A stretch of DNA of 64,000 nucleotides from Microbacterium sp. LWH11-1.2 (GCF_038397745.1 NZ_CP151636.1:2046001-2110000), one strand, 5' to 3'. Positions 8,322-19,781 are shown, counted from the stretch's first letter. Numbers and translations are program-made. The notes: generated by a model from the letters alone, not told the origin.

Positions 8322-8454
8322 CGGGCGTCGGCACCTGCCGGTCCGCCTCCACGGCATACCCACCACACCACAAAGCCCGCCGGTTCCGGCGTGCCGGTGG
8401 GTCATGATGTGAAACCCATCACGCTGTCACCGTGCAGCACTATGAGGAGAGAAC

Positions 8455-8823
8455 GTGCCAACCATTCAGCAGTTGGTTCGCAAGGGTCGCTCGCCCAAGG
8501 TCACCAAGACCAAGGCGCCCGCCCTGAAGTCGAACCCGCAGCAGGCCGGGGTCTGCACCCGCGTCTACACCACCACCCCGAAGAAGCCGAACTCGGCGAT
8601 GCGCAAGGTCGCTCGTGTGAAGCTCCGCAACGGGACCGAGGTCACCGCGTACATCCCCGGTGAGGGCCACAACCTGCAGGAGCACTCGCTGGTGCTCGTC
8701 CGCGGCGGTCGTGTCAAGGACCTCCCCGGTGTGCGTTACAAGATCGTCCGTGGCGCCCTGGACACCCAGGCAGTCAAGAACCGTAAGCAGGCTCGTTCCC
8801 GCTACGGCGCGAAGAAGGGTTGA
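8455..8823 (+). CDS. rpsL: 30S ribosomal protein S12
   Basis: A decoding-centre protein of the small subunit, 122 aa, normal length. It starts at GTG after GAGGAGA. The conserved [12 protein letters not shown] and [13 protein letters not shown] segments are present. Lys43 and Lys88, whose replacement gives streptomycin resistance in other bacteria, are both lysine here, predicting a sensitive ribosome. It is first in the str operon. Confidence 0.97.
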   Translation: MPTIQQLVRKGRSPKVTKTKAPALKSNPQQAGVCTRVYTTTPKKPNSAMRKVARVKLRNGTEVTAYIPGEGHNLQEHSLVLVRGGRVKDLPGVRYKIVRGALDTQAVKNRKQARSRYGAKKG

Positions 8824-8828
8824 GTTAG

Positions 8829-9302
8829 ATGCCTCGTAAGGGTCCCGCCCCCAAGCGCCCCGTCGTCAACGACCCGGTATACGGCGCTCCGATCGTCACC
8901 TCGCTGGTGAACAAGATCCTCGTCGACGGCAAGAAGTCGCTCGCCGAGTCGATCGTCTACGGCGCCCTCCGCGGCGTCGAGGCGAAGAACGGCGGCCAGG
9001 ACGCCGTCGCCACCCTCAAGAAGGCGCTCGACAACGTGCGCCCCACCCTCGAGGTCCGCAGCCGCCGTGTCGGTGGCTCGACCTACCAGGTGCCGGTCGA
9101 GGTCAAGCCGCACCGCGCGAACACCCTCGCGCTGCGCTGGCTCGTGAGCTACGCCAAGGGTCGTCGTGAGAAGACGATGACCGAGCGTCTCCAGAACGAG
9201 ATCCTGGACGCGTCGAACGGCCTCGGTGCCGCGGTCAAGCGCCGTGAGGACACGCACAAGATGGCCGAGTCGAACCGCGCGTTCGCTCACTACCGCTGGT
9301 AA
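8829..9302 (+). CDS. rpsG: 30S ribosomal protein S7
   Basis: The primary 16S rRNA-binding assembly protein of the small subunit head, 157 aa. It begins [10 protein letters not shown] and ends with the family motif [19 protein letters not shown]. It lies 5 bp after rpsL and is cotranscribed with it. No strong Shine-Dalgarno sequence is visible, suggesting translational coupling to rpsL. Confidence 0.97.
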   Translation: MPRKGPAPKRPVVNDPVYGAPIVTSLVNKILVDGKKSLAESIVYGALRGVEAKNGGQDAVATLKKALDNVRPTLEVRSRRVGGSTYQVPVEVKPHRANTLALRWLVSYAKGRREKTMTERLQNEILDASNGLGAAVKRREDTHKMAESNRAFAHYRW

Positions 9303-9308
9303 ACCTTC

Positions 9309-9346
9309 GGCAGGCTCAGGGACCCATCCGCGTCCCTGAGCCTGTC
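9309..9346 (+). repeat. TTCGACAGGCTCAG-type palindromic repeat between rpsG and fusA
   Basis: Arms 9309-9323 and 9332-9346 form a 15-bp stem with one G-U pair and an 8-nt loop, followed by AAAA. The arms belong to the dispersed repeat family also found at 20735 and elsewhere. Within the operon it could act as a processing or attenuation site. Confidence 0.75.
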
Positions 9347-9393
9347 AAAACCCTCCGCGCAGTACGACTGCACGAAAAGATAAGGACACTCCT

Positions 9394-11511
9394 GTGGCAC
9401 AAGACGTGCTCACCGACCTGAGCAAGGTCCGCAACATCGGCATCATGGCGCACATCGATGCCGGCAAGACGACGACGACCGAGCGCATCCTGTTCTACAC
9501 GGGCGTCAACCACAAGCTCGGCGAGACGCACGATGGCGCCTCGACCACCGACTGGATGGAACAGGAGAAGGAGCGCGGCATCACGATCACGTCTGCCGCC
9601 GTGACCTGCTACTGGAACAAGAACCAGATCAACATCATCGACACCCCCGGTCACGTGGACTTCACGGTCGAGGTGGAGCGCTCGCTCCGCGTCCTCGACG
9701 GTGCCGTCGCCGTCTTCGACGGCAAGGAGGGCGTCGAGCCCCAGTCCGAGACCGTGTGGCGTCAGGCCGACAAGTACAACGTCCCGCGCATCTGCTTCGT
9801 CAACAAGATGGACAAGCTCGGCGCCGACTTCTACTTCACGGTCGACACGATCATCAACCGCCTCGGTGCGAAGCCGCTGGTCATCCAGCTGCCCATCGGC
9901 GCCGAGAACGACTTCATCGGCGTCGTCGACCTGGTCGAGATGCGCGCACTGGTCTGGGCGGGCGACTCCAAGGGTGACGTCACCATGGGTGCCTCCTACG
10001 AGATCCAGGAGATCCCGGCCGACCTCAAGGAGAAGGCGGACGAGTACCGTCAGCAGCTCCTCGAGACCGTCGCCGAGACCGACGACGCGCTGCTCGAGAA
10101 GTTCTTCGGCGGCGAGGAGCTCACGGTCGCCGAGATCAAGGGCGCGATCCGCAAGCTCACCGTGGCTTCCGAGATCTACCCGGTCCTCTGCGGCTCGGCC
10201 TTCAAGAACCGCGGCGTCCAGCCGATGCTCGACGCGGTCGTCGACTACCTCCCGAACCCGCTCGACGTGGGTTCGATCGAGGCTCACGACCCGAAGGACT
10301 ACGACACGATCATCGAGCGTCACCCCGACGCCAACGACCCGTTCGCGGCCCTGGCCTTCAAGGTCGCCGTGCACCCGTTCTTCGGTCGCCTCACCTACGT
10401 GCGCGTCTACTCGGGTCACCTCGACTCCGGCTCCGCGGTCGTCAACTCGACCAAGGGCAAGAAGGAGCGCATCGGCAAGATCTTCCAGATGCACGCCAAC
10501 AAGGAGATCCCCGTCGCCTCGGTGACCGCCGGGAACATCTACGCGGTCATCGGTCTGAAGGACACCACCACCGGTGACACCCTGACCGACCCGGCCTCGC
10601 CGGTCGTCCTCGAGTCGATGACGTTCCCCGAGCCCGTCATCGAGGTCGCCATCGAGCCGAAGACCAAGGCCGACCAGGAGAAGCTGGGTGTCGCCATCCA
10701 GAAGCTCGCTGAGGAGGACCCGACCTTCCGCACGGAGCTCAACCCCGAGACCGGTCAGACGACCATCAAGGGCATGGGCGAGCTGCACCTCGACATCCTC
10801 GTGGATCGCATGAAGCGCGAGTTCAACGTCGAGGCGAACGTCGGCAAGCCCCAGGTGGCGTACCGCGAGACGATCCGCAAGGCCGTCGAGAAGCACGACT
10901 ACACCCACAAGAAGCAGACGGGTGGATCGGGCCAGTTCGCCAAGATCCAGTTCAACATCGAGCCCCTCGATCTGGACGACGAGAAGACGTACGAGTTCGT
11001 GAACGCCGTCACCGGTGGTCGCATCCCGCGCGAGTACATCGGCTCGATCGACGCCGGTTTCCAGGACGCCATGAACGTCGGAGTCCTCGCGGGCTACCCG
11101 ATCGTCGGCGTCAAGGCGACCATCGTCGATGGTGCGGCGCACGACGTCGACTCCTCGGAGATGGCGTTCAAGATCGCCGGTTCCATGGGCTTCAAGGAGG
11201 CTCTGCGCCGGGCGAGCCCCGTGCTGCTCGAGCCGCTGATGGCCGTCGAGGTCCGCACGCCCGAGGAGTACATGGGCGACGTTATCGGCGACCTGAACTC
11301 CCGTCGTGGTCAGATCCAGTCGATGGAGGATGCCGCCGGCGTCAAGGTCGTGCGTGCACACGTGCCGCTGTCCGAGATGTTCGGCTACATCGGCGACCTG
11401 CGCTCGAAGACCTCGGGTCGCGCCGTCTACTCGATGGAGTTCAACAGCTACGCTGAGGTTCCCCGCAACGTGGCCGACGAGATCGTCCAGAAGCACCAGG
11501 GCGGCGAGTAG
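9394..11511 (+). CDS. fusA: Translation elongation factor G
   Basis: The translocation and ribosome-recycling GTPase, 705 aa. The GTP-binding motifs are [13 protein letters not shown] (G1), DTPGHVDF (G3) and NKMDKLGA (G4) in the first 150 residues. The later beta-barrel and RNA-binding domains are complete. GTG start with AAGGA 6 nt upstream. Third gene of the str operon. Confidence 0.97.
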   Translation: MAQDVLTDLSKVRNIGIMAHIDAGKTTTTERILFYTGVNHKLGETHDGASTTDWMEQEKERGITITSAAVTCYWNKNQINIIDTPGHVDFTVEVERSLRVLDGAVAVFDGKEGVEPQSETVWRQADKYNVPRICFVNKMDKLGADFYFTVDTIINRLGAKPLVIQLPIGAENDFIGVVDLVEMRALVWAGDSKGDVTMGASYEIQEIPADLKEKADEYRQQLLETVAETDDALLEKFFGGEELTVAEIKGAIRKLTVASEIYPVLCGSAFKNRGVQPMLDAVVDYLPNPLDVGSIEAHDPKDYDTIIERHPDANDPFAALAFKVAVHPFFGRLTYVRVYSGHLDSGSAVVNSTKGKKERIGKIFQMHANKEIPVASVTAGNIYAVIGLKDTTTGDTLTDPASPVVLESMTFPEPVIEVAIEPKTKADQEKLGVAIQKLAEEDPTFRTELNPETGQTTIKGMGELHLDILVDRMKREFNVEANVGKPQVAYRETIRKAVEKHDYTHKKQTGGSGQFAKIQFNIEPLDLDDEKTYEFVNAVTGGRIPREYIGSIDAGFQDAMNVGVLAGYPIVGVKATIVDGAAHDVDSSEMAFKIAGSMGFKEALRRASPVLLEPLMAVEVRTPEEYMGDVIGDLNSRRGQIQSMEDAAGVKVVRAHVPLSEMFGYIGDLRSKTSGRAVYSMEFNSYAEVPRNVADEIVQKHQGGE

Positions 11512-11518
11512 TCATCTT

Positions 11519-11549
11519 CCTGGGAGCCGGTTAAGCCCCGGCTCCCAGG
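11519..11549 (+). terminator. Hairpin between fusA and tuf
   Basis: A perfect 12-bp stem (11519-11530 with 11538-11549) with a 7-nt loop lies 8 nt after the fusA stop. No long U-tract follows, so it is probably a partial terminator or processing site; tuf appears to have its own promoter. Confidence 0.65.
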
Positions 11550-11578
11550 TCTCCTACAACTTCACATTCCCTCTCTAC

Positions 11579-11584
11579 TAAACT
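11579..11584 (+). promoter_or_regulatory. Candidate -10 box of a tuf promoter
   Basis: TAAACT within CTACTAAACTGAG is AT-rich against its surroundings and 75 nt before tuf. The -35 region is weak. A separate tuf promoter would allow EF-Tu to be made in excess over EF-G. Confidence 0.4.
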
Positions 11585-11659
11585 GAGATTCACACCCGTA
11601 GAGAACCGGTCGCAAACCAGTGCCCGGCAACCTCTACACGACGTCCTGAGGAGGACCCA

Positions 11660-12850
<1,191 letters not shown>

Positions 12851-12865
12851 GCATCTGCTTCCTCG

Positions 12866-12899
12866 CAGAGGGGTCGGGCCTTCGGGTCCGGCCCCTCTG
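12866..12899 (+). terminator. str operon terminator
   Basis: A 15-bp stem with two G-U pairs is capped by a UUCG tetraloop and begins 15 nt after the tuf stop codon. Confidence 0.85.
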
Positions 12900-13000
12900 T
12901 CGTTAACCGACGACGCGAGGGTTCCCTTTTGCGGTGGCGTGCGGGCACAATGAGTGGTGTCGGCCCGCAAGCGGTCGGCAACACACCTGAGAGGGAGATC

Positions 13001-13213
13001 ATGGGTATCGAGGACGCCGTCAACAAGGGCAAGGACCTGTACGAGCAGAACAAGGACAAGATCGCCGAGGCCGTCAAGAGCGAGCAGGCCGAGGACATCA
13101 GCGACAAGGTCCTCGACGGCGTCGCGGACTTCGCCAAGAAGGTCGCCCCCGGTGCAGCCGACAAGATCGACGAGATCCGCGACAGCGCGGACAAGGCTGT
13201 CGGCAACGAGTAG
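13001..13213 (+). CDS. MT0933-like antitoxin family protein
   Basis: A 70-aa, highly charged, all-helical protein beginning MGIEDAVNKGKDLYEQNKDK. The pattern of Lys, Asp and Ala with repeated amphipathic helices resembles the small mycobacterial MT0933/Rv0909 antitoxin family. The start at 13001 follows GAGGGAGA; an upstream in-frame ATG at 12929 is less likely. No toxin gene is adjacent: the neighbours are tuf and a non-coding region. It may be a stress-related orphan rather than an antitoxin. Confidence 0.65.
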   Translation: MGIEDAVNKGKDLYEQNKDKIAEAVKSEQAEDISDKVLDGVADFAKKVAPGAADKIDEIRDSADKAVGNE

Positions 13214-13231
13214 CACTCGACGCGAGCTCTG

Positions 13232-13266
13232 AAGCGGCGGTCCACCACGGCGGTGGGCCGCCGCTT
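13232..13266 (+). terminator. Terminator of the MT0933-like gene
   Basis: A 15-bp GC-rich stem with one G-U pair and a 5-nt loop (13232-13246 with 13252-13266), 18 nt after the stop codon. Confidence 0.75.
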
Positions 13267-13323
13267 TCGCATCCCACCGGTATTCTCGGCCTGTCGGACT
13301 CGCGTCCAGGCCGCCGGACCCCG

Positions 13324-13616
13324 TATGATGTTCGAGACCGCCTGGGGATCTTGCGGTCGGGGCAGCCGAAGGGGTTCGGCTCCCGAAACTCGCGTTCTTC
13401 GCGAACAAACTGGGGATAAGCGATCTTGGGGATCATCGTACGACGCGCGCACTCTGTGCGCCTGAGCGTCTCCCTGCCTGCGCGGCGGGTACTCCGCCGC
13501 GCCCTCGATCGAGGATTCCGGCGTCCCTTCACGTCGGCATCCTCGCGTTCGGTGTGCCCCCTCGCACTGAACGTCCTCCCCAAGCGGGGCGAGGCATGGG
13601 GATGCCTCGCCCCGCT
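13324..13616 (+). ncRNA. Candidate structured small RNA
   Basis: The segment runs from a TATGAT -10-like hexamer to a perfect 15-bp hairpin (13583-13597 with 13602-13616, GGGG loop). Several internal inverted repeats are present, including GCGCGGCGG/CCGCCGCGC. Frames across it lack coding character and do not match known proteins. It does not look like tmRNA, RNase P RNA or 6C RNA. The assignment rests only on structure. Confidence 0.3.
13583..13616 (+). terminator. Strong hairpin upstream of the S10 operon
   Basis: A perfect 15-bp stem AGCGGGGCGAGGCAT with a GGGG loop and T/C-rich flank. No protein gene ends nearby, so it probably terminates a non-coding transcript or insulates the S10 promoter. 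Confidence 0.6.
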
Positions 13617-13695
13617 CTCCTCCCTGATCTGACCCGTTCCGGACCCGTTTCCGACCCGTTCCGGGGTCGGCGGGACAGGCGCGACACGCCCGGGT

Positions 13696-13725
13696 TTGCA
13701 GAAGTGAAATCGGGCATGGCAGAAT
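13696..13725 (+). promoter_or_regulatory. Candidate S10 operon promoter
   Basis: TTGCAG (13696-13701) and CAGAAT (13720-13725) are separated by 18 bp, giving a leader of roughly 345 nt before rpsJ. Long leaders are typical for S10 operons. Confidence 0.5.
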
Positions 13726-13940
13726 AGACAGGTTCGATATTCCGTCGCCGCTGTGCGTGCGTCGGATCACTGCCAGGGCAGTGCATAGACGGCGCCTCCT
13801 CCGGGATGGTGCAGGGTTCTAGGCCGCGGGTAGCAGAACAAATCCCCGACACCCTCTTCCGAGAGGGTTCGCCGTGCGCGGCGAAGGTCGGCATCCGCAT
13901 GTCGGAAGACAGGCGGCTGACATGAGAACAGTGGTGCAGC

Positions 13941-13970
13941 CCTTCGACAGGCACAGGAACCCCGGTCCCT
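13941..13970 (+). repeat. Dispersed repeat copy in the S10 leader
   Basis: CCTTCGACAGGCACAGGAAC followed by CCCGGTCCCT. It is almost identical over about 30 nt to the copy at 47659-47690 and is a variant of the TTCGACAGGCTCAG family. Confidence 0.7.
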
Positions 13971-14077
13971 GGCCCGAGAAGACGAGTGCCGAAGGCGCGA
14001 ACAGCGCCGACGTGCGTCCAATGCCCCAGGGTCACCCGGCCCAGGACGGTACGACGCCTAAAGAGAGAGAGCAGACA

Positions 14078-14386
14078 ATGGCGGGACAGAAGATCCGCAT
14101 TCGCCTGAAGTCGTATGACCACGAGGTCATCGACACGTCCGCACGCAAGATCGTCGACACCGTGACCCGTGCGGGCGCGACCGTCGTCGGCCCCGTGCCC
14201 CTTCCGACCGAGAAGAACGTCGTGTGCGTCATCCGGTCGCCGCACAAGTACAAGGACAGCCGCGAGCACTTCGAGATGCGCACCCACAAGCGTCTGATCG
14301 ACATCGTCGACCCGACGCCCAAGGCCGTCGACTCGCTGATGCGTCTCGACCTCCCGGCCGATGTCAACATCGAGATCAAGCTCTGA
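14078..14386 (+). CDS. rpsJ: 30S ribosomal protein S10
   Basis: Small-subunit head protein and NusB partner in antitermination, 102 aa, normal length ([19 protein letters not shown]). It starts at the ATG after a purine run AGAGAGAGAG; in-frame upstream starts lie in the leader. First gene of a run of eleven closely packed ribosomal protein genes. Confidence 0.97.
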   Translation: MAGQKIRIRLKSYDHEVIDTSARKIVDTVTRAGATVVGPVPLPTEKNVVCVIRSPHKYKDSREHFEMRTHKRLIDIVDPTPKAVDSLMRLDLPADVNIEIKL

Positions 14387-14394
14387 GGTTCGAC

Positions 14395-15054
14395 ATGGCT
14401 GACATCAACTCCAAGGTTTCCAAGGGCATGCTGGGCACGAAGCTCGGCATGACCCAGGTGTGGAACGAGAGCGGCAAGCTCGTTCCCGTCACCGTCATCG
14501 AACTCGCGCCGAACGTGGTCACCCAGGTCCGCACGCCCGAGAAGGACGGCTACAACGCCGTCCAGATCGCGTACGGCCAGATCGACCCGCGCAAGGTCAA
14601 CAAGCCCCTCACGGCTCACTTCGAGGCGGCCGGCGTCACGCCGCGTCGTCACGTCACCGAGATCCGCACCGCGGATGCTGCCGAGTACTCGCTCGGTCAG
14701 GAGCTCACGGTCGACGGCACCTTCGAAGCCGGCCAGCTCGTCGACGTCGTCGGCACGAGCAAGGGCAAGGGCACCGCGGGTGTCATGAAGCGCCACAACT
14801 TCAAGGGCGTCTCGGCATCCCACGGTTCGCACCGCAACCACCGCAAGCCCGGCTCCATCGGCGCATCGTCGACTCCGAGCCGCGTCTTCAAGGGCATGCG
14901 CATGGCCGGCCGTATGGGTGGCGAGCGCGTGACCGTCCTCAACCTCACGGTGCACGCCGTCGACATCGAGAAGGGTCTGCTGCTCGTCAAGGGCGCCGTC
15001 CCCGGTGCTCGTGGCCGCATCGTCTACGTCCGCAACGCAGTGAAGGGTGCCTGA
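14395..15054 (+). CDS. rplC: 50S ribosomal protein L3
   Basis: A 23S rRNA-binding protein reaching the peptidyl transferase centre, 219 aa. It has the conserved [20 protein letters not shown] region that includes the loop near the active site. It starts 9 nt after the rpsJ stop, with TGAGG just upstream. Confidence 0.96.
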   Translation: MADINSKVSKGMLGTKLGMTQVWNESGKLVPVTVIELAPNVVTQVRTPEKDGYNAVQIAYGQIDPRKVNKPLTAHFEAAGVTPRRHVTEIRTADAAEYSLGQELTVDGTFEAGQLVDVVGTSKGKGTAGVMKRHNFKGVSASHGSHRNHRKPGSIGASSTPSRVFKGMRMAGRMGGERVTVLNLTVHAVDIEKGLLLVKGAVPGARGRIVYVRNAVKGA

Positions 15055-15056
15055 TC

Positions 15057-15719
15057 ATGGCTGACTCCACTCTCGCGCTCGACGTCCTCAAGGCAGACGG
15101 CAAGAAGGCAGGCTCCATCGAGCTTCCCGCCGCTCTGTTCGACGTCAAGACGAACATCCCGCTCATCCACCAGGTCGTCGTCGCGCAGCTCGCGGCGGCT
15201 CGCCAGGGCACCCACTCGACCAAGCGTCGCGGTGAGGTCTCCGGTGCCGGCCGCAAGCCCTTCAAGCAGAAGGGCACGGGTAACGCCCGTCAGGGCTCGA
15301 TCCGCGCGCCGCACATGACCGGCGGTGGCATCGTCCACGGCCCGAAGCCGCGCGACTACTCGCAGCGCACGCCCAAGAAGATGATCGCCGCCGCCCTCCT
15401 GGGCGCGCTCAGCGACCGCTTCCGCGGCGACCGCATCCACGCCATCGAGTCCTTCGGGATCGACGGCACGCCTTCGACCAAGACCGCCGTGAACTTCCTC
15501 ACGAACGTCGTGTCGTCGAAGAACGTGCTCGTCGTGATCGAGCGCAACGACGACGTGACGCTGAAGAGCATCCGCAACCTGTCGAACCTGCACGTGCTGA
15601 CGTTCGACCAGCTCAACGCCTACGACGTGCTCGTCTCTGACGACATCGTCTTCACCCAGGCCGCGCTCGAGGGCTTCATCGCCTCCAAGTCCGGCGCCAA
15701 CCAGGAGGTCTCCGCATGA
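15057..15719 (+). CDS. rplD: 50S ribosomal protein L4
   Basis: A tunnel-lining protein, 220 aa, with the conserved loop region [12 protein letters not shown] and HGPKPRDY. The start ATG lies 3 nt after the rplC stop; the longer open frame upstream is a shadow of rplC. In other bacteria L4 autoregulates the S10 operon; no E. coli-type S10 leader was identified here. Confidence 0.96.
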   Translation: MADSTLALDVLKADGKKAGSIELPAALFDVKTNIPLIHQVVVAQLAAARQGTHSTKRRGEVSGAGRKPFKQKGTGNARQGSIRAPHMTGGGIVHGPKPRDYSQRTPKKMIAAALLGALSDRFRGDRIHAIESFGIDGTPSTKTAVNFLTNVVSSKNVLVVIERNDDVTLKSIRNLSNLHVLTFDQLNAYDVLVSDDIVFTQAALEGFIASKSGANQEVSA

Positions 15720-16039
15720 GCGAGCAGGCATCTGTTCTCCAGACGGCCCTGAACAAGGACCCGCGCGACATCATCCTGAAGCCGGTCGTGTCCGAGAAGA
15801 GCTACGGGCTCATCGATGAAGGCAAGTACACCTTCCTCGTCGACCCGCGCGCTTCGAAGACCGAGATCAAGCTCGCCATCGAGAAGATCTTCGGCGTCAA
15901 GGTCGCTGGGGTCAACACTCTCAACCGCGTCGGCAAGGCTCGCCGCACCCGCTTCGGAACCGGCAAGCGCAAGGACACCAAGCGCGCCATCGTCACCCTG
16001 AAGTCGGGCACCATCGACATCTTCACGGCAATCGGCTGA
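15716..16039 (+). CDS. rplW: 50S ribosomal protein L23
   Basis: A tunnel-exit protein that docks trigger factor and SRP, 107 aa. It contains [13 protein letters not shown] and the basic loop of the family. It overlaps the rplD stop by 4 nt (ATGA), so translation is coupled. The N-terminal 15 residues are a short extension. Confidence 0.96.
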   Translation: MSEQASVLQTALNKDPRDIILKPVVSEKSYGLIDEGKYTFLVDPRASKTEIKLAIEKIFGVKVAGVNTLNRVGKARRTRFGTGKRKDTKRAIVTLKSGTIDIFTAIG

Positions 16040-16059
16040 TCCGGGGGATAAGGACAATC

Positions 16060-16899
16060 ATGGCTATTCGCAAGTACAAGCCCACGACCCCGGGCCGTCG
16101 CGGCTCGTCGGTGGCTGACTTCGCCGAGATCACCCGATCGACGCCGGAGAAGTCGCTGCTGCGCCCGCTCTCGAAGACCGGTGGTCGCAACAACCAGGGC
16201 CGCATCACGACCCGTCACATCGGTGGTGGCCACAAGCGCCAGTACCGCGTCATCGACTTCCGTCGCAATGACAAGGACGGCGTCGATGCCCGTGTCGCTC
16301 ACATCGAGTACGACCCCAACCGCACCGCGCGCATCGCGCTGCTGCACTACTTCGACGGCGAGAAGCGCTACATCCTCGCGCCGGCGAAGCTGAAGCAGGG
16401 CGACGTCGTCGAGTCGGGCGCCGGGGCGGACATCAAGCCGGGCAACAACCTCCCGCTGAAGAACATCCCGACGGGTACCGTCATCCACGCGATCGAGCTC
16501 CGCCCCGGAGGCGGCGCGAAGATGGCTCGCTCGGCGGGCGCATCCGTGCGTCTCGTCGCGAAGGACGGCCCCTACGCCCAGCTGCGTCTGCCCTCGGGCG
16601 AGATCCGCAACGTCGATGCGCGCTGCCGCGCGACCATCGGCGAGGTCGGCAACGCCGAGCAGTCGAACATCAACTGGGGCAAGGCCGGCCGCATGCGCTG
16701 GAAGGGCGTCCGCCCGACCGTGCGTGGTGTCGCGATGAACCCGGTCGACCACCCGCACGGTGGTGGAGAGGGCAAGACGTCCGGTGGACGTCACCCCGTC
16801 ACCCCCTGGGGCCAGGCTGAGGGTCGTACCCGTCACGCCAACAAGGAAAGCGACAAGTACATCGTGCGTCGTCGTAACGCCGGCAAGAAGCGCAAGTAG
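16060..16899 (+). CDS. rplB: 50S ribosomal protein L2
   Basis: A universal large-subunit protein needed for subunit association and peptidyl transfer, 279 aa. The conserved C-terminal motif [20 protein letters not shown] is intact. AAGGA precedes the ATG. Confidence 0.97.
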   Translation: MAIRKYKPTTPGRRGSSVADFAEITRSTPEKSLLRPLSKTGGRNNQGRITTRHIGGGHKRQYRVIDFRRNDKDGVDARVAHIEYDPNRTARIALLHYFDGEKRYILAPAKLKQGDVVESGAGADIKPGNNLPLKNIPTGTVIHAIELRPGGGAKMARSAGASVRLVAKDGPYAQLRLPSGEIRNVDARCRATIGEVGNAEQSNINWGKAGRMRWKGVRPTVRGVAMNPVDHPHGGGEGKTSGGRHPVTPWGQAEGRTRHANKESDKYIVRRRNAGKKRK

Positions 16900-16911
16900 G
16901 AGTAAGAGAAG

Positions 16912-17193
16912 ATGCCTCGCAGTCTTAAGAAGGGCCCCTTCGTCGACGATCACCTGCTTCGCAAGGTCATCGTGCAGAACGAAGCCGGCACCAAGAACGT
17001 CATCAAGACCTGGTCCCGTCGGTCCATGATCATCCCGGCCATGCTGGGTCACACGATCGCGGTCCACGACGGACGCAAGCACATCCCTGTGTTCGTGTCC
17101 GAGACCATGGTCGGTCACAAGCTGGGCGAGTTCGCGCCCACCCGCACCTTCCGCGGCCACGAGAAGGACGACAAGAAGGGGCGGCGCCGCTAA
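16912..17193 (+). CDS. rpsS: 30S ribosomal protein S19
   Basis: A small-subunit head protein that binds 16S rRNA with S13, 93 aa ([19 protein letters not shown]). It starts 12 nt after rplB with TAGGAG upstream, and its stop overlaps rplV. Confidence 0.96.
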   Translation: MPRSLKKGPFVDDHLLRKVIVQNEAGTKNVIKTWSRRSMIIPAMLGHTIAVHDGRKHIPVFVSETMVGHKLGEFAPTRTFRGHEKDDKKGRRR

Positions 17194-17591
17194 TGGTCGA
17201 ATCGATCGCACGCGTGCGACACATCCGCGTGACCCCTCAGAAGGCTCGTCGTGTCGTCGCGCTCATCAAGGGCAAGCAGGCCCAGGAGGCTCTGGCGATC
17301 CTGAAGTTCGCACAGCAGAGCGCCAGTGAGCCGATCTACAAGCTTGTCGCGTCGGCCATGGCCAACGCGCAGGTCAAGGCGGATCGCGACGGGGAGTTCC
17401 TCGACGAGCAGGACCTGTACGTGGCCAACGCGTACGTGGACGAGGGCACGACGCTCAAGCGTTTCCAGCCCCGTGCACAGGGTCGCGCTTTCCAGATCAA
17501 GAAGCGCACGAGCCACATCACGGTCGTGCTCTCGACGCCTGAGGCGGCTCCGGCCGCTGCGGGCGACAGCAAGAAGAAGGCGAGCAAGTAA
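17193..17591 (+). CDS. rplV: 50S ribosomal protein L22
   Basis: A tunnel-constriction protein, 132 aa, slightly longer than usual because of an Ala/Lys-rich C-terminal tail. The conserved RGRA-like segment appears as [18 protein letters not shown]. The start codon shares one base with the rpsS stop. Confidence 0.96.
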   Translation: MVESIARVRHIRVTPQKARRVVALIKGKQAQEALAILKFAQQSASEPIYKLVASAMANAQVKADRDGEFLDEQDLYVANAYVDEGTTLKRFQPRAQGRAFQIKKRTSHITVVLSTPEAAPAAAGDSKKKASK

Positions 17592-18346
17592 TGGGACAGA
17601 AGGTAAACCCGTACGGCTTCCGCCTCGGCATCACGACGGACCACGTCTCGCGCTGGTTCTCTGATTCGACGAAGCCGGGTCAGCGTTACGCCGACTACGT
17701 GGCCGAGGACATCAAGATCCGCAACCTGCTGAAGACGCAGCTCGACCGTGCCGGTGTCTCGAACATCGAGATCGAGCGCACCCGTGACCGCGTCCGCGTC
17801 GACATCCACACCGCCCGTCCGGGCATCGTGATCGGTCGTCGTGGCGCCGAGGCCGAGCGCATCCGCGGCGACCTCGAGAAGCTCTCGGGCAAGCAGATCC
17901 AGCTGAACATCCTCGAGGTCAAGAACCCCGAGGCCGACGCTCAGCTCGTCGCACAAGGCATCGCCGAGCAGCTCTCTGCTCGCGTGGCGTTCCGTCGTGC
18001 GATGCGCAAGGGTCTGCAGGGCGCTCAGCGCGCCGGCGCCAAGGGCATCCGCATCCAGGTCTCCGGCCGCCTCGGCGGCGCCGAGATGAGCCGTTCGGAG
18101 TTCTACCGCGAGGGTCGTGTGCCGCTGCACACGCTGCGCGCGAACATCGACTACGGCTTCTACGAGGCGAAGACCACCTTCGGCCGCATCGGCGTGAAGG
18201 TCTGGATCTACAAGGGTGACCTGACCGCAAAGGAGCTCGCTCGCGAGCAGGCCAATGCACCCAAGGCCCGTCGTGACGACCGTGGTGGCGACCGCCGCCG
18301 CGCGCCGCGCAACGAGGCACCTGTCGCAGAAGGAGCGTCGGCATAA
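17591..18346 (+). CDS. rpsC: 30S ribosomal protein S3
   Basis: An mRNA-entry-channel protein with a KH domain ([14 protein letters not shown]) and the basic C-terminal S3 domain, 251 aa. The last 25 residues form an Arg/Asp/Ala tail beyond the E. coli protein. The start overlaps the rplV stop by one base. Confidence 0.96.
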   Translation: MGQKVNPYGFRLGITTDHVSRWFSDSTKPGQRYADYVAEDIKIRNLLKTQLDRAGVSNIEIERTRDRVRVDIHTARPGIVIGRRGAEAERIRGDLEKLSGKQIQLNILEVKNPEADAQLVAQGIAEQLSARVAFRRAMRKGLQGAQRAGAKGIRIQVSGRLGGAEMSRSEFYREGRVPLHTLRANIDYGFYEAKTTFGRIGVKVWIYKGDLTAKELAREQANAPKARRDDRGGDRRRAPRNEAPVAEGASA

Positions 18347-18765
18347 TGCTCATCCCCCGTAAGGTCAAGTTCCGCAAGCAGCACCACCCGGGTCGTTCGG
18401 GTCAGGCCACCGGCGGCACGAAGGTCTCGTTCGGCGAGTTCGGCATCCAGGCGCTCACGCCTGCGTATGTCACGAACCGTCAGATCGAGTCCGCTCGTAT
18501 CGCGGTCACCCGTCACATCAAGCGTGGCGGCAAGGTGTGGATCAACATCTACCCGGACCGTCCGCTCACGAAGAAGCCTGCCGAGACCCGCATGGGTTCC
18601 GGTAAGGGTTCCCCCGAGTGGTGGGTCGCCAACGTCAAGCCGGGTCGCGTCCTCTTCGAGGTCGGCGGTGTGAGCGAAGAGCTCGCCCGCGAGGCACTGA
18701 CCCGTGCCATTCACAAGCTGCCTCTCAAGGCACGCATCATCAAGCGCGAGGAGGGCGACGCGTAA
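18346..18765 (+). CDS. rplP: 50S ribosomal protein L16
   Basis: A protein at the A-site and 5S rRNA region of the large subunit, 139 aa, normal length ([19 protein letters not shown]). It contains the [14 protein letters not shown] motif. It overlaps the stop codons of rpsC and is overlapped by rpmC, each by one base. Confidence 0.96.
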   Translation: MLIPRKVKFRKQHHPGRSGQATGGTKVSFGEFGIQALTPAYVTNRQIESARIAVTRHIKRGGKVWINIYPDRPLTKKPAETRMGSGKGSPEWWVANVKPGRVLFEVGGVSEELAREALTRAIHKLPLKARIIKREEGDA

Positions 18766-19082
18766 TGGCGATCGGCACCAAGGAGCTCGCTCCGGCAGAG
18801 CTCGACACGTTCGAAGACCAGCGCCTCGTTGAGGAGCTGCGCAAGGCCAAGGAGGAGCTGTTCAACCTCCGTTTCCAGTCGGCCACCGGCCAGCTGGAGA
18901 GCCACGGCCGCATCCGCGCCGTCAAGCGCGACATCGCGCGTCTCTACACCGTGATCCGCGAACGCGAGCTGGGCATCCGTGCGACGCCCGCTCCGGTCGA
19001 GGCTCCGGCGAAGAAGGCGACCAAGTCGAAGGCGAAGAAGGCGGACTCCGCCGACGACGCCGTGAAGGAAGAGGCTGAGTGA
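18765..19082 (+). CDS. rpmC: 50S ribosomal protein L29 with C-terminal extension
   Basis: A tunnel-exit protein. Residues 1-72 cover the normal two-helix L29 fold ([21 protein letters not shown]). A further tail of about 33 residues is rich in Ala and Lys and ends acidic, giving 105 aa against the usual 65-70. The start overlaps the rplP stop by one base. Confidence 0.95.
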   Translation: MAIGTKELAPAELDTFEDQRLVEELRKAKEELFNLRFQSATGQLESHGRIRAVKRDIARLYTVIRERELGIRATPAPVEAPAKKATKSKAKKADSADDAVKEEAE

Positions 19083-19414
19083 TGGCCACCAAGAAGGAAG
19101 CGACTGCGGAGACGCAGGCCGCCGGACACGAGTCGTCCGAGCACGACGTCCGCGACGCCGCAGCCCGCGGTTACCGCAAGACGCGTCGTGGCTACGTCGT
19201 CAGCGACAAGATGGACAAGACCATCGTGGTCGAGGTCGAGGACCGCGTGAAGCACCCGCTTTACGGCAAGGTCATCCGCCGCACCTCGAAGGTCAAGGCG
19301 CACGATGAGGCGAACACCGCCGGCATCGGCGACCTGGTCCTCATCAACGAGACCCGCCCGCTGAGCGCCACCAAGCGCTGGCGCCTGGTGGAGATTCTGG
19401 AGAAGGCCAAGTGA
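19082..19414 (+). CDS. rpsQ: 30S ribosomal protein S17
   Basis: A primary 16S rRNA-binding protein with an OB fold, 110 aa. The first 30 residues are a polar extension before [21 protein letters not shown] at 19079 directly precedes the ATG; the ATG is chosen because TGATG coupling is the pattern of the operon. Confidence 0.94.
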   Translation: MATKKEATAETQAAGHESSEHDVRDAAARGYRKTRRGYVVSDKMDKTIVVEVEDRVKHPLYGKVIRRTSKVKAHDEANTAGIGDLVLINETRPLSATKRWRLVEILEKAK

Positions 19415-19779
19415 TCCAGCAGGAGTCCCGCCTCAAGGTCGCCGACAACACCGGCGCCAAGGAGCTGCTCACGATTCGCGTGCTCGGCGGATCGAAGCGT
19501 CGTTACGCCGGTCTCGGCGACACCATCGTCGCGACCGTCAAGGACGCGATCCCCGGTGGCAACGTGAAGAAGGGCGACGTCGTCAAGGCGGTCATCGTCC
19601 GCACCAAGAAGGAGACGCGCCGTCCCGACGGCTCGTACATCAAGTTCGACGAGAACGCCGCCGTCATCCTGAAGGCAGACGGGGAGCCCCGCGGCACCCG
19701 TATCTTCGGACCGGTCGGTCGTGAGCTTCGCGACAAGAAGTTCATGAAGATCGTCTCGCTCGCGCCGGAGGTTATTTAG
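19411..19779 (+). CDS. rplN: 50S ribosomal protein L14
   Basis: An intersubunit bridge protein, 122 aa, normal length. It starts at GTG overlapping the rpsQ stop by four bases. [19 protein letters not shown] and the C-terminal [12 protein letters not shown] are typical. Confidence 0.97.
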   Translation: MIQQESRLKVADNTGAKELLTIRVLGGSKRRYAGLGDTIVATVKDAIPGGNVKKGDVVKAVIVRTKKETRRPDGSYIKFDENAAVILKADGEPRGTRIFGPVGRELRDKKFMKIVSLAPEVI

Positions 19780-19781
19780 TC

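Larger units (their letters stand above)
13267..14077 (+). other. Structured non-coding region and S10 leader
   Basis: About 810 bp contain no convincing gene. The first part (about 13324-13616) opens with a good TATGAT -10 hexamer (13324-13329). It then holds a chain of hairpins: GCCGAA/TTCGGC, GCGCAC/GTGCGC, a 9-bp GCGCGGCGG stem, and a final perfect 15-bp stem. This looks like a small RNA with its terminator. The second part (about 13690-14077) is the leader of the S10 operon, with a candidate promoter, a small ACCCTCT hairpin (13851-13868) and one dispersed repeat. Confidence 0.5.

Noticed and set aside
9316-11496. A 726-codon frame opposite fusA
   Set aside because: Antisense shadow with the same Leu/Asp/Val/Arg bias; fusA on the other strand is certain.
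12929-13000. A longer N-terminus for the MT0933-like protein from 12929
   Set aside because: The family start MGIEDAV has a good ribosome binding site, and the extension lies over the promoter region.
13253-13770. Several open frames of 70-370 codons in the region before rpsJ
   Set aside because: They overlap hairpins on both strands, have biased Arg/Ser/Pro composition and no recognisable domain; the region is better read as non-coding.
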